A stretch of 64,000 nt of DNA from positions 8,543 to 72,542 of the forward strand of contig UCLB01000035.1 of the NCBI GenBank assembly GCA_900473205.1. The letters run 5' to 3'. Position numbers and translations under genes: made by a program. This document shows, one piece after another, positions 16,424 through 25,978 of this stretch. Positions within the stretch are counted from its first letter, which is position 1, and the number at the start of each line of letters is the position of its first letter. A model generated the notes under the pieces. The model was given only the letters and a program-made list of their open reading frames with translations. It was not told the DNA's origin and made no database searches. This DNA comes from Hyphomicrobiales bacterium. GTDB lineage: Bacteria; Pseudomonadota; Alphaproteobacteria; Rhizobiales; Rhizobiaceae.

Positions 16424-16540
16424 TTCGATCTTGAATCCTTTGTTGGATCGAAGGCGGGCTAGAAATTGCAGTTGACATTCGATCTTTGGAATTTAATGAA
16501 ATGTCATGTGATCACATAGCCGCCGTAAGGTTGGTACCAA

Positions 16541-16572
16541 GACCCGGGTAGCGTTGCCGCGCCGCCCGGGTC
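16541..16572. promoter_or_regulatory. GC-rich inverted repeat between primase and RhuM-like gene
   Basis: GACCCGGG (16541-16548) and CCCGGGTC (16565-16572) form an 8-bp perfect stem with a 16-nt GC-rich loop. No T-run follows on either strand, so terminator function is doubtful. The surrounding 16424-16690 contains no gene I can support. Confidence 0.4.
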
Positions 16573-16690
16573 GTCCGATTCGCTACACGCATGCGTAGCC
16601 GAAGAAAAATACTTCTTGCGATGATTCCGATCAAGCACTTGCTAACATATACCCACAAAAAGCTGTATTTTCCCCGCGATCCACAACCAC

Positions 16691-18892
16691 TTAAGCCGCC
16701 CTCACAAACACCGCCATCTCCCGGCGCACCGGATCCCGTTCCTCCTTCTCGACGAGCGCGCCTTCCTTCATCAGCGCCGTCACCAAACTAGCCGCTCTCT
16801 TCCGCTGCGACCCGTCATCCAGGTCTAGCCCCACGGCATAGGCCACAGCGTTGCCAACCCAGTTCTTGGCCTTCGGCGACTTCTTGTAATCTGACGATTC
16901 CACGGCCGCGAGAATGGCCATCCGCTGGTCGCTGGTTAGCTCGCCGGCCACCTCCTCGGCGCTTGGCCATTGCCACTCTGTCACCACCGGCGCGAAGTCC
17001 TGCGGCTTTGCCAGCCCTACCCCATTGCCCAACGGCACGCCCTCCAGCTTGCGCCAGTCCAGCTTCGAAGATAGCGGCGTCAGGTTGGACTTTCCGTAGG
17101 TCACGCTGAAGAAGCCATGCCTGTCGTTTTGATGAAGGCCAGCCTGATCAGCTTGCTCAGTGGACATACGATTGAGCACCCGCACAGAGCGCGCAGCGCC
17201 AATCAAGGACACGGCTCCGCGGGCATCTTCAACCGTTGCTTCACGATCCGCCACCTTTCGGAGGTGATGGACGATGTCGATTGCGCTGTTGGTATAGTCA
17301 GCGATCTGAGCCCACAGCTTGGCCACCTTGTCGATGGCACCATTGTCGTTTTCGTTGACACTGTGCGTGGACACGAACGGGTCGACGATCATCACGTCGA
17401 TCTTGTTTCGCTCGATCTGCTCGACCACGGCCTCAACGATCGGCTGCTGTATGCGCGTGCCGGTCTTCTTGTCGTCCACCGCCACGACCAGATCTTGCTC
17501 GCGGCCGCTGTCGAGAAACAGGTGGCCTTCGATGTCTTCCGGCTTCAGCTTGTAGTGAATGCAGGCAGCCATGATGCGCCGCTCCATTTCATCACGCGGA
17601 TCCTCGGCATTGAACACCCACACCCTGAGACGTTTCGGCGGTTTTGTGCCCAAGAGTGCCCTACCCGATGACATGGCAAGGCTCTCCGCAAGTGAAAGGC
17701 TGGTCTTGCCAAGACCACCCGGCGACACCGTCACCGAAACATACTTACGGATCAGGTGCGTGCCGTAAGCAAACTCACGGCGTGGCAGCGTCTTTGGATC
17801 TATCCATTTGAAGGCTGTAGCGACGATCGGGCTTTGCTCTGCGGACTGGGGCTCGTTGTCGTTGGCAGGTTGCGACGTTTGTTGTTCAGCTGGTGTTGGC
17901 TCCGCCACGACATCCGCATCCACAGCAGCCGCTTGATCTCGCACCCGTCCCTTTTCCAGCCCGCGCTGGATCATACGCGTGATATCGACCAAGCGAGTGT
18001 TGTCGTGCGCCGGAAAGTCTGGCTCGGGAATATGGCGCGGATTCTGGATGCCTGCCTTCAGGCCGTTCTCGATTGTCTTGCAGCATCGCGACCAGTCTCT
18101 GCCCCAACCGCGCGCGACGTCCTGCAGCAAGGCACGCGCCTCAGCTTCGCCCAGCGCACCTGCGCCGACGATGGTACCGATAGAGAACGCGGCGTCGTTC
18201 AGCGCGTTGTTACGGCTTCCCATGGGCGCGCTTGCGAGGTCTGCCAGTTCGCGATCAACGACAGCATCGACATAGGCGTTATTTGTCGCCGAAGACGCGC
18301 TGTACTGTGTGTGCGTCGGCGCTGATTTCGGCAGCAGCAGGTCAAGCAACCACGCCGGCGCGTCCGCGATCTCGCGCGTTTCGCCGACCCAACGGTAGGA
18401 TCGCCCGTCGGCCATGACACTGTCGGCAGCGATCACGTAGCCACCCTCTGAGCGGATATCGACGCCAGCGCCCAGAGCGCCACGGTTACGCGTTCCGACG
18501 ACATATTTGAAGTACACGTGCATGCCGCCGTTCGGGCTTGTCACGCGCGCTGTTTCGGGCAACGGGCCGTGCTCGGCTTCCATCTCCGTCAGCCAGTCAA
18601 AGCCGTTTGCGCCTCCCGGCTTGTTGTCGATGTCCAACGCGAAGAAACCCGTCTTCTCGCCGGTCGGCAAACCGACGGCCGCGTCTGACCAGTCACTCCA
18701 CCATCTTTCGATGATGCGCGGAAAGCGCGTAGCGCCCTTGAAGCCGTTGGGCGTCAAAGGCGTCTTTTCGCCGAGCGTGACGATCTCGCCGGTTGCCTGG
18801 TCGACGTGCTCCTCGGCGCGCGATCGGCATGGAAATACCGGCCAGCCTTGGGCGACGCAGTGTTGCGCTAGTTCAAGCGGCGTTTGCGTCAT
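16691..18892 (-). CDS. primase-polymerase / AAA helicase replication protein
   Basis: 733 residues. Start ATG at 18892 after AAAGGACG, in preference to a longer frame. The N-terminal part (about 5-190) is a bifunctional primase-polymerase domain: FALDIDNKPGG with metal-binding acids, then GGMHVYFK. The C-terminal part (from about 375) is a RepA-like hexameric helicase with Walker A (PGGLGKTSLS), NAEDPRDEMERR and Walker B (DVMIVDPF). A PANDN motif is in the linker. It would prime and unwind phage DNA. The gene looks intact, unlike the recombination genes beside it. Confidence 0.85.
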   Translation of the reverse strand: MTQTPLELAQHCVAQGWPVFPCRSRAEEHVDQATGEIVTLGEKTPLTPNGFKGATRFPRIIERWWSDWSDAAVGLPTGEKTGFFALDIDNKPGGANGFDWLTEMEAEHGPLPETARVTSPNGGMHVYFKYVVGTRNRGALGAGVDIRSEGGYVIAADSVMADGRSYRWVGETREIADAPAWLLDLLLPKSAPTHTQYSASSATNNAYVDAVVDRELADLASAPMGSRNNALNDAAFSIGTIVGAGALGEAEARALLQDVARGWGRDWSRCCKTIENGLKAGIQNPRHIPEPDFPAHDNTRLVDITRMIQRGLEKGRVRDQAAAVDADVVAEPTPAEQQTSQPANDNEPQSAEQSPIVATAFKWIDPKTLPRREFAYGTHLIRKYVSVTVSPGGLGKTSLSLAESLAMSSGRALLGTKPPKRLRVWVFNAEDPRDEMERRIMAACIHYKLKPEDIEGHLFLDSGREQDLVVAVDDKKTGTRIQQPIVEAVVEQIERNKIDVMIVDPFVSTHSVNENDNGAIDKVAKLWAQIADYTNSAIDIVHHLRKVADREATVEDARGAVSLIGAARSVRVLNRMSTEQADQAGLHQNDRHGFFSVTYGKSNLTPLSSKLDWRKLEGVPLGNGVGLAKPQDFAPVVTEWQWPSAEEVAGELTSDQRMAILAAVESSDYKKSPKAKNWVGNAVAYAVGLDLDDGSQRKRAASLVTALMKEGALVEKEERDPVRREMAVFVRAA

Positions 18893-18903
18893 GATGCGTC
18901 CTT

Positions 18904-19128
18904 TTAAATGGCCGAGAAGTACCGAGCCCAAAGCCAGTCATCAAATTTGACCCACGTCTGCCCGATCAATCGACGTTGTGTCCGTTTCCGTATGATCCAA
19001 AGCAGTAATCGAGGCCATACAGGCATTCGCGGCTCTGTCTTGCTGGCCCACCAAGGGGCTTCCGAGGTTGTAGGCGCAAGACGAGATTGCTGCGCGGCAA
19101 TGATCGCAGCCCAAAGCGCTGGGTTCAT
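18904..19128 (-). CDS. small phage protein translationally coupled to the methyltransferase-like gene
   Basis: 74 residues, ATG overlapping the stop of the upstream gene (TAATG). Trp/Arg-rich with no recognised domain. It lies 11 bp upstream of the primase start, so all three are probably one leftward operon. Confidence 0.5.
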   Translation of the reverse strand: MNPALWAAIIAAQQSRLAPTTSEAPWWASKTEPRMPVWPRLLLWIIRKRTQRRLIGQTWVKFDDWLWARYFSAI

Positions 19129-19847
19129 TATGCTGCATCCTTCAACGCGATGTTGTCGTTGGCGACTGCATCCTTTCGAAGATAAGGCGCGTTCGCGAGA
19201 TAGACTGCGCGCGAGAAACCGACAGGGAATGCGCTTCTGAAGTTCGCGCGATCATCACCGGGTGGGGCAGCGTGGATTCGGTTGTCAGGCTTGCCGAGAG
19301 TAAGATCTGGGCACTTGGGTGGCATACGAAATCCCCCGCCTACACGCAGACATGTCTTCTTCGTGTAGTTATCGTCAGCACAAAGCTGCGTGTACTCATG
19401 TGGGTGGAAGGTGTGATGCGCCGGCCCGAAAATGTTGGTAAAGACGCTGACAGGGTTTTCCCACATCCACGGCGCACCTGACAGCAGGCCAATCATACGG
19501 CACTGCTCGGCGACGATCGCAGCCTTCGCCTGAAAGTACGGGTCCGCAAGTCGCTTTGCTTCGAACCATCTCGCGCCGGACACCGCGACGTCAGTGCACG
19601 GAGGTAATCCAGCCACGAATACCACGCGACCGGACCTGATCAACTCACCCAGCAGATCGGCGCTTTCGACGATTGTACCGGCGACGCGTGTGACGCCGCT
19701 GCTCGACGACGTTTTACCGTGCTGAGGGTCAACCATGACAACCTCATAGCCGCCATCAATCCAAGGCGTAGCCATTGCGTCGGTTAGGTTGCAAAGGAGT
19801 ATGACTATTCCTCTGCTGTTGTCATTTACAGGATCAAGATTTTTCAA
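19128..19847 (-). CDS. phage Dcm-like cytosine methyltransferase family protein
   Basis: 239 residues. Two cytosine-C5 methyltransferase motifs can be read: VAGLPPCTDVAVSGARW (the Pro-Cys catalytic loop) and WMWENPVSVF (ENV-like). The usual N-terminal FxGxG AdoMet loop is not obvious, and the protein is shorter than classical Dcm. Phage proteins of this type are annotated as Dcm-like but their activity is unproven. An NDN motif occurs at each end (DPVNDNSRG and VANDNIALKDAA). First gene of a leftward group with the 74-residue protein and primase. Confidence 0.65.
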   Translation of the reverse strand: MKNLDPVNDNSRGIVILLCNLTDAMATPWIDGGYEVVMVDPQHGKTSSSSGVTRVAGTIVESADLLGELIRSGRVVFVAGLPPCTDVAVSGARWFEAKRLADPYFQAKAAIVAEQCRMIGLLSGAPWMWENPVSVFTNIFGPAHHTFHPHEYTQLCADDNYTKKTCLRVGGGFRMPPKCPDLTLGKPDNRIHAAPPGDDRANFRSAFPVGFSRAVYLANAPYLRKDAVANDNIALKDAA

Positions 19848-19971
19848 AGTTGTCTCCTCTGTGGTCCGTCACGTTCATAGCGAGGCGGGTTTCGTCTCTG
19901 AACTTGAATATCCGCGTAATAGGTACTATAGACTTATTACAATCTTCAGCTTCTTTCGCTCGGCAGGGTCC

Positions 19972-20301
19972 ATGACATCTTTCACGTACAACCCGACAAA
20001 CTTCTATCGATCGACCTATGAGTCACCAGTCGGCCAGGCTATTTGGGCATTCTTGCAGACAAGTGAGTCGCTGCTTGTTATGTCCGTGGCCGATCACCTT
20101 CGTCGTCCAGCCATTGAGGGCATAACGCCATTTCTAAAAGAGCGATTTGGAGCTGAGCTCGACAGCCACTTGCTGAAACGCACTATCGGAAACATGGTTG
20201 GAGCAATCCAGAGACAGCGCGGCAAAGTTGTTAGAAGCTACACGAAACTAAAAGATTCTTCGGTCTTCGATCGTGGTGCAGTCTGGATCGACGCTGCCTA
20301 G
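19972..20301 (+). CDS. helical phage protein, possible small DNA-binding regulator
   Basis: 109 residues from an ATG after GCAGGGTCC. Contains ESPVGQAIWAFLQTSESLLV and a basic helical stretch near the C-terminus (IGNMVGAIQRQRGKVVRSY), suggesting a winged-helix-like or regulatory role. A longer frame to 19789 only reflects the opposite-strand gene. Divergent from the methyltransferase-like gene and convergent with the next one, with overlapping stops. Confidence 0.5.
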   Translation: MTSFTYNPTNFYRSTYESPVGQAIWAFLQTSESLLVMSVADHLRRPAIEGITPFLKERFGAELDSHLLKRTIGNMVGAIQRQRGKVVRSYTKLKDSSVFDRGAVWIDAA

Positions 20302-20672
20302 AACGGCACCTCACTGAGCGCTGCCCTCAGCCCATGAGCACACCCCTCCCACGCAGCCTTGACGAGCATCCGCTGCATGAGTTCGTCGAAATGCGCGAGG
20401 TCCGTCACGCCATGGGAGGCGATGTACTCGCCAACGGCATCAACGCCCGCATCTAGGGCGCGCAGCTCGTAGTCATCGAGGCGATCGATTTTCTTGTAAT
20501 TGTCGATGCCCACGGCGCACCTCCGGCAGATGTAATGAGGGTCTTTGTCGCGGCCGTTGGCGTTCACACCGATACCGAAGGCGTGCATGCCGCAGACAAA
20601 GCAGGTGGTGGGGTTATGGTCGGCGTCGACCGTTGGTGTGTGCTGGCGTGGGGTTGTTGGGAGGCTGGTCAT
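20298..20672 (-). CDS. phage zinc-finger-like protein (DUF6511-type)
   Basis: 124 residues, start at 20672 overlapping the upstream stop (ATGA). CFVCGMHAFG and YICRRCAVGI give a CxxC-x(about 20)-CxxC pattern that would bind one zinc. The rest is helical. I recall this family as common in rhizobial phages without assigned function. Confidence 0.6.
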   Translation of the reverse strand: MTSLPTTPRQHTPTVDADHNPTTCFVCGMHAFGIGVNANGRDKDPHYICRRCAVGIDNYKKIDRLDDYELRALDAGVDAVGEYIASHGVTDLAHFDELMQRMLVKAAWEGCAHGLRAALSEVPF

Positions 20673-20902
20673 GCTTGCACCTCCGCCCATTTGATCCACG
20701 CCAGGAGCTTCGTTGCAGGAAAGCTGCGCAGTCGGCTGCCATCATCCTTGACCTGCAACAGGTATCCACGCGGGAACCTGGGCGGTGGCTTGAAGCCCTG
20801 AGGCAAGACCAGCGTGACGCTAGCCTTGCTTTCATCCAGACCTAGTTCGCGCGCGCCTGTGAGGCTTGCGGTGCAGGCGTCTTTCATCTCGGCGGGTGTC
20901 AT
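20669..20902 (-). CDS. hypothetical phage protein
   Basis: 77 residues (MTPAEMKDACTASL...), overlapping the zinc-finger-like gene by 4 bp. Contains a basic beta-rich segment (GFKPPPRFPRGYLLQVKDDG). No function recognised. Confidence 0.5.
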   Translation of the reverse strand: MTPAEMKDACTASLTGARELGLDESKASVTLVLPQGFKPPPRFPRGYLLQVKDDGSRLRSFPATKLLAWIKWAEVQA

Positions 20903-20970
20903 GGTGTTGCTACTCCGCGAACGCATGCTCTATGTATTCGTCGACCCTTAAAGAGATTGAGATTTTTGCA

Positions 20971-21645
20971 ATGCCCGAGAGACCGTTTTACGTTGGTTGC
21001 AGCACCATTGCTGTTCTTTGCTTGGTGTCTCTTTCTATGCGTCTCCTGCCGGATTATGCCAACTTCTCGCTCTGCACCGGAAGCGACTGTAGCCTGCAAG
21101 GTTGGCTCAGCGCATTGAGTGGTTGGGTTGGACTGGTCGCTGCCGTCGTGGCTATAGGATTTACCCGAAGTCAGCTTTCTGAACAAAGGAAGCAAACTTC
21201 TTTCCTTCTCGGAGACAGCGGCCCCACAATCGAACCGCAACGAAAGGCCGGGAGGGGCTGCGGACCAGGATTCCGAATAATAAACTGGAACAGACGATCG
21301 ATTTTGATCGATCGTGTCCAGATCATCGATATCCCCGATTCCCAAAAGCCTATTTGGATTTGGCGTTACGCCACAGAGAAGCCCGAGCCAGTCGCAGAAA
21401 AGCTTTATCGCCTTCACTCCGACGGATCCCTGAACTGGACACCAAAAATCATGGGATGGATTAGTCGCCAAGAGAGACCTAACGTCCTCGACCTCGAATT
21501 TAAGTGGACCGATCTTGAGAACGAGCCGAGCCAGCCGACTGTTTGCGAAGGAGACGTTACAATCAAAATCATCGCGCATTACATCGACTGCAAAGATCGC
21601 TTTGAGCTTTCGAGTACTATGCCAGCTTCCGACTTTTTTCCGTGA
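20971..21645 (+). CDS. membrane-anchored protein of unknown function (cargo candidate)
   Basis: 224 residues from the ATG at 20971. Two N-terminal membrane helices (about 8-25 and 45-65) are followed by a soluble, Trp-rich cytoplasmic domain with no motif I recognise. It stands alone on the plus strand between two minus-strand groups and ends 6 bp from the methylase stop, facing it. Position and membrane topology are typical of lysogenic-conversion or exclusion genes; that is inference only. Confidence 0.5.
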   Translation: MPERPFYVGCSTIAVLCLVSLSMRLLPDYANFSLCTGSDCSLQGWLSALSGWVGLVAAVVAIGFTRSQLSEQRKQTSFLLGDSGPTIEPQRKAGRGCGPGFRIINWNRRSILIDRVQIIDIPDSQKPIWIWRYATEKPEPVAEKLYRLHSDGSLNWTPKIMGWISRQERPNVLDLEFKWTDLENEPSQPTVCEGDVTIKIIAHYIDCKDRFELSSTMPASDFFP

Positions 21646-21650
21646 CATGC

Positions 21651-22802
21651 TCATGCTGCCACCCCAAACAAGTCAGCACGCACGTTATCATTCGCCGGTA
21701 CTGCAGCAGTCGCAACGACCTCCTTCTCCGAAGCGCCAATAGCCCACGCAATTCGGGCTGTAGCGATAGGCATGTATTCGTCCTCACGCTCGCAGCCGAT
21801 GAACTGAAAACCCTCGAGAACAGCCGCCTTACCTGTGCTCCCTGAGCCCATGAATGGATCAAGAATAATGCCGCCCGGTGGCGTGATAAGGCGGCAAAGC
21901 CACTGCATAAGCGTGGTGGGCTTTACGGTTGGGTGAGTGTTGGCGCGCGGTTCAGGCTTGTAGCCTTCATCGCGACGGGTCATGTGCTGACCGCTGGTGT
22001 TTGACACCATGCCGCCAGCTTTCTTCGGCAGGTGATCCAGACCAGCATCACGGTCCGCGCGACTCGCCTTGGCGCAGTAGAAAAAGCGGGCGGCTGACGT
22101 CTCCGCCTCGACGCGAGGATGGCTATCAGGCCTCGCGCCAAAGTCACCATAGATACCCTTGCTTGGCCGCTCGCCGTGTTTCGGCCCAACATAGCCCTGC
22201 TGGCCCTTTGCGTCTGGGAACGCCGCCAATACTTCTTCGCTGCCGTCGTGAAGAATGTTGGCTGGCCAGCGGCCTCGTGGATCGCCACCACGGATGCCCG
22301 GCATCAGCGAAAAGCTGGTACCGCCAACGTCGGTATATCTGCGTGATGCGCTCGCCTCCCCTTCGCGATAGTGAGACCATAGCTTGCCAGCGCCATCGCG
22401 AAGCGCTTCATCCGTCTCGACCCGGCAGCCATCCACATTGATCGCACCCACGCCCCACTCAGCAAGGTTTGCAGCGACGGTGCCAGTCAAAGGTTTGCGC
22501 GCCAGAGCAATAGGCTCCCATGCTGGCTTGAGCGCGGTACCCCAGCCCTCCCAATCGCCATGCTGGTTGTGAGACTTCGGAAACCCCGAACCGTAAACCC
22601 AACCGAGTTGATCGCGGATCTCAAATCCAGCATCTTCGATCGCAACAGCCATGCGATGATAGGTGCGCGTGCCAGAGAACGCGACAACGTGGCCACCTGG
22701 CTTGAGGACTCGCAGCACTCCGGCCCAGAATTCATCGCTGAACGCGACTTCGCCGGTGTCCCACTGCTTGCCCATGAAGCCAGCGGCGCCACGGCCATAC
22801 GG
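21651..22802 (-). pseudogene. phage DNA adenine/N4-cytosine methylase, 5' truncated
   Basis: From 22802 leftward the frame reads PYGRGAAGFMGKQWD, then VLKPGGHVVAFSGTRTYHRM, WVYGSGFPKSH and the AdoMet loop LDPFMGSGSTG. This is a beta-class methylase in which a DPPY catalytic motif should begin the conserved part. Here only PY remains, preceded by EKK from foreign sequence. The open frame extends to a GTG at 22823, so a protein could be made, but it lacks its catalytic Asp-Pro and the region before it. The C-terminus carries VPANDNVRADLFG. The cut coincides with the start of a truncated tail gene on the other strand. Confidence 0.75.
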
Positions 22803-23280
22803 CTTCTTCTCTGGAAAAGGCACGCTCGATTACAACGGCCTGACCTACAAGGGCAATTCGATCATCGAGATTGACGAGCCTGCGTTTGCACTCGGAACCA
22901 CAGCCAATCCGGTGACGATGCGGCTGCCGGCGCGGTCCGACTTCGGCCTGACACCAGACAAACTGCTTCTGATCGAAGAGGAAGAATACAAGGGCCGCCC
23001 GGTCACGCTGTACGACTTCTATTTCGATCCCGACAACAACGCTTTCCTGCACGCGGAGCCGACGTTCTATGGCTACGTCGATACCATCGATCACCGCGAA
23101 GAGAACGGTGAAGCGTGGCTCGAAGCCAACATCGAAACCGAAGCAATTGACAATTTCCGCGAAGGCTACCGATACGCCAGCCACGAAGACCAGCAACTGG
23201 TCTCGGCAGGCGACATGTTCTTCGAACACGCTGCGAGGCTGAAAAATGAGTTCTTCAATTTCGAATTCAGCCAGAAGTGA
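22797..23280 (+). pseudogene. distal tail protein, 5' truncated
   Basis: About 160 residues of authentic protein (GFFSGKGTLDYNGLTYKGN, then DEPAFALGTTANPVTMRLPAR, ending FNFEFSQK). It resembles the tail protein that precedes the NlpC-like and tip genes in siphophages (DUF2163-like layout). Upstream of about 22797 the frame only mirrors the methylase gene. In-frame ATGs exist (22663, 22774), so a fused product is possible, but the native start is lost. It marks the right side of a large deletion that removed head and tail genes. Confidence 0.7.
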
Positions 23281-23683
23281 TGGCTGGGATCGCGCGCTGG
23301 AAGACGTTGCCTCCGCTCAGGTTTCTGTCCTGCCGGAGTGGGGAACGTCCGACTGCATGATGTCGGCCTGCGAGGCGATCAAAGCCGTTGTCGGCGTCGA
23401 TCCGTTGGAAGAGTTTCGCGGTCGATACAAGACCGAGGCAGGTGCTGCCAAGAAGATGCGCGGCCTTGGCTGCAACCACGTCAAAGACCTGTTCGAAGTC
23501 CACATCAAGCTTGAACCGGTCAATCGCTTCGCAGCGCGCCGGGGTGATGTCGGCGTCACCGTCATCAATGGCGAGTTCGTCGCCGGTTTCGTTTGCAGCC
23601 TCGGCTTCGCAATCAAGCAGCCGCAAGGCACGATCTTTCTGCCGGTCTCCGAGATCGAGCAAGCTTACAAGGTAGGCGCATAG
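23246..23683 (+). CDS. tail assembly protein (DUF6950 / NlpC-like position)
   Basis: 145 residues, start overlapping the preceding gene by 35 bp. Contains WGTSDCMMSACEAIKAV, the Cys-bearing start seen in this tail-associated peptidase-like family, then RRGDVGVTVI. The position between the tail protein and the tip protein agrees with siphophage order. It probably acts in tail tip assembly or penetration of peptidoglycan. Confidence 0.7.
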   Translation: MSSSISNSARSDGWDRALEDVASAQVSVLPEWGTSDCMMSACEAIKAVVGVDPLEEFRGRYKTEAGAAKKMRGLGCNHVKDLFEVHIKLEPVNRFAARRGDVGVTVINGEFVAGFVCSLGFAIKQPQGTIFLPVSEIEQAYKVGA

Positions 23684-23687
23684 CCCC

Positions 23688-25976
23688 ATGCCATTTCTAG
23701 CACCTATCGGAGCCGCGATCTCAGCCGGGATCGCGAGCGTTACTGCTTGGCTATCAAGCACTACGATTCTGGCTGGCCTTGCGAAGACGGCTTTCGCCAT
23801 CGCCGCATCCTACGCCGTCAACGCGCTGTTCAAGCCAAAGACACCCAGCACCTCTTCGCAGGTCGAAACCGAATACGGCACCAACAATCCGCGCACCGTC
23901 ATTCTCGGCACCTGCGGTCTGGCTGGACGCCATGTCTATCGCGGCAACTATGGTTCAGGCGGTCGCGAGTTCATGGATGTTTATGAGCTTGCCAGCTTCC
24001 GGATCACGGCAGTGCCGCGCGTCAAATATAACGGCAAATGGCGCACCATCGGTGGCGGCAATCCGCTGCCTGGCGTCTGGTACGATGTTCCGAATGAAGG
24101 CACGAGCGGCGACAACCACGATAATGTGCGCGTCAAGTTCTACTATGGCTCGATGACGCAGCAGGCTGATCCGTCTTTGATTGCGACATCGCGCCCAACT
24201 GGCCGTTGGACCTCTGCCCATCGCGGCGCTGGCGTGGCTTATGCCATCGTCTATTCTCAGCTTCACAAGAAAGGGCAGGGCCTTACAGCGCCGGCTCAGT
24301 TAATCTTCGAAGTGAAAGGCGCTCCGCTCTACGACTGGCGCAAGGATAGCACGGTCGGCGGTTCTGGTCCGCACCGGTGGAATGACCAGTCCACATGGGA
24401 ATACAGCGACAACACCTTCGTGCAAGCCTACAATCTGGAGCGCGGTTTTTTCAACGGCACGCAGAAGATGGTCGGCAAAGGCGTTCGCGCCTCTCGTCTG
24501 CCGTTGTCGGAATGGACGCAGGCCGCAAACGTCGCTGACGAGATCGTAGACGGTTACTACCGCTACCGCTCGCATATGATCGCAAAGGACGGGCCTGGCG
24601 GGAACCATGATGCAAACCTTCAGCCTTTGCTCGAAGCTGCCTGCGCGTCGTGGGTAGAGCGAGTGGATGGCGAATTCCCGATTGCAGGCGCTCCGCAGGC
24701 TATCGTCGCAACGATCACCGATGACGATATTAAGATCGGCGCTCCAAAGCGGTTCACTGCTAAGCGTAAGCGCACCGAACTGATCAATACCGTTGCTGCT
24801 TCCTACGTCTCGCCAGATGATTTCTATGAGACCAAGGACGCCGCAACAAGGATCGACCAGTCTGCTCTTGCCGAAGACGCCGAAACGCTCGCCAGCACCA
24901 TTCCTTACGGCGCTGTGACATACGTCAGACAGGTGGATCGTCTGGCCGATATCGCCATTCGTGGCGCTCGCTTCCAGGCGTCGGCAGAGATCACCATTCA
25001 TCCGCGCTTCTTGGATGTGGTGAAGGAGGGCCGTTGGATCACCTGGGCAAGCGCCAAGCATGGCACGCGTACGTATCAAGTTGCGACAAGGCAGCTCGGC
25101 CCGCACAACAGCGACGGCGTCCGCGACATCACGGTTGCGTTGCAAGAAATCAGTAACGGCGTCTTCGATCCGACCGCATATTCCACCAACCCGCCCGTGA
25201 TCATCGTTGTGCCGCCGCCTGAGTATCTGGCTGAGGTACAGAATTTCCTTGCCACGCCAAACGTTGTTGAAGCCGAGGGTGGCGGATTACTGCCCGGTGT
25301 TCGGCTCTCGTGGGATGCTATCGATGACATCAGCGTGTCTGGCGTTCTGGTCGAATATTGGCCAGTTGCCAATTCCACGCAGGTGTTCACCAAGCTTGTG
25401 TCATCAGACATCAGCGTCGTGCAGATCGTAGAGGGCTTGACCAGCGAAACAGACTGGCAAGTCCGCACCACGCTCGTTGTGGACAACGGTAGGTCAGTTG
25501 CTCGGTCTGGTGTGACGAACTTCCGAACGCTTCAGGCGGGTGGCGATTTCATCGCTGATCTGGAGCATTTGGGGCAGGATGCTAAGGACGTCTTCGCCCA
25601 ACTCGGCGGGCAGGTACGGGAGTTCTTCCAAAAGCTGGAAACAATCGGGCAGGCAGTCACGCTGGAAGGCGCGGTGTCTCAGGTCGAGCGCGATGTGATG
25701 CGCGTCGATGTGGGCAATGCGTTCGCTGAAATCGAGTCCGTCAAAAAGGTCTCAGCCACGGCGGATGAAGCTTTGGCACAGCAGATCACGACTGTTACGG
25801 CGGGTGTGGTCGCGGCCTCTGCTACGCCTGCGTGGTCAGGTATCACCAGAGAATACACCTTTTCTGACGGGAGCGGCGGCACATACCAAGGTGGCCATCT
25901 GATTTCATCCACGGAAGGTAGCGTCACCATCTCAGCAACATCGGCGCGTCTTGTTGCTGCCGCTTCATGGAGATAA
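23688..25976 (+). CDS. phage tail tip / host-specificity protein
   Basis: 762 residues. Hydrophobic N-terminus (about 3-45), then a long beta-rich region, a fibronectin-like segment (about 515-615, LSWDAIDDISVSGVLVEYW) and a helical/coiled C-terminal stretch. Length, composition and position next to the DUF6950-type gene identify it as the tip/J-like receptor-binding module. Many such proteins exceed 1000 residues, so it is on the short side. Frame intact from 23688 to the TAA at 25974. Confidence 0.8.
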   Translation: MPFLAPIGAAISAGIASVTAWLSSTTILAGLAKTAFAIAASYAVNALFKPKTPSTSSQVETEYGTNNPRTVILGTCGLAGRHVYRGNYGSGGREFMDVYELASFRITAVPRVKYNGKWRTIGGGNPLPGVWYDVPNEGTSGDNHDNVRVKFYYGSMTQQADPSLIATSRPTGRWTSAHRGAGVAYAIVYSQLHKKGQGLTAPAQLIFEVKGAPLYDWRKDSTVGGSGPHRWNDQSTWEYSDNTFVQAYNLERGFFNGTQKMVGKGVRASRLPLSEWTQAANVADEIVDGYYRYRSHMIAKDGPGGNHDANLQPLLEAACASWVERVDGEFPIAGAPQAIVATITDDDIKIGAPKRFTAKRKRTELINTVAASYVSPDDFYETKDAATRIDQSALAEDAETLASTIPYGAVTYVRQVDRLADIAIRGARFQASAEITIHPRFLDVVKEGRWITWASAKHGTRTYQVATRQLGPHNSDGVRDITVALQEISNGVFDPTAYSTNPPVIIVVPPPEYLAEVQNFLATPNVVEAEGGGLLPGVRLSWDAIDDISVSGVLVEYWPVANSTQVFTKLVSSDISVVQIVEGLTSETDWQVRTTLVVDNGRSVARSGVTNFRTLQAGGDFIADLEHLGQDAKDVFAQLGGQVREFFQKLETIGQAVTLEGAVSQVERDVMRVDVGNAFAEIESVKKVSATADEALAQQITTVTAGVVAASATPAWSGITREYTFSDGSGGTYQGGHLISSTEGSVTISATSARLVAAASWR

Positions 25977-25978
25977 TC

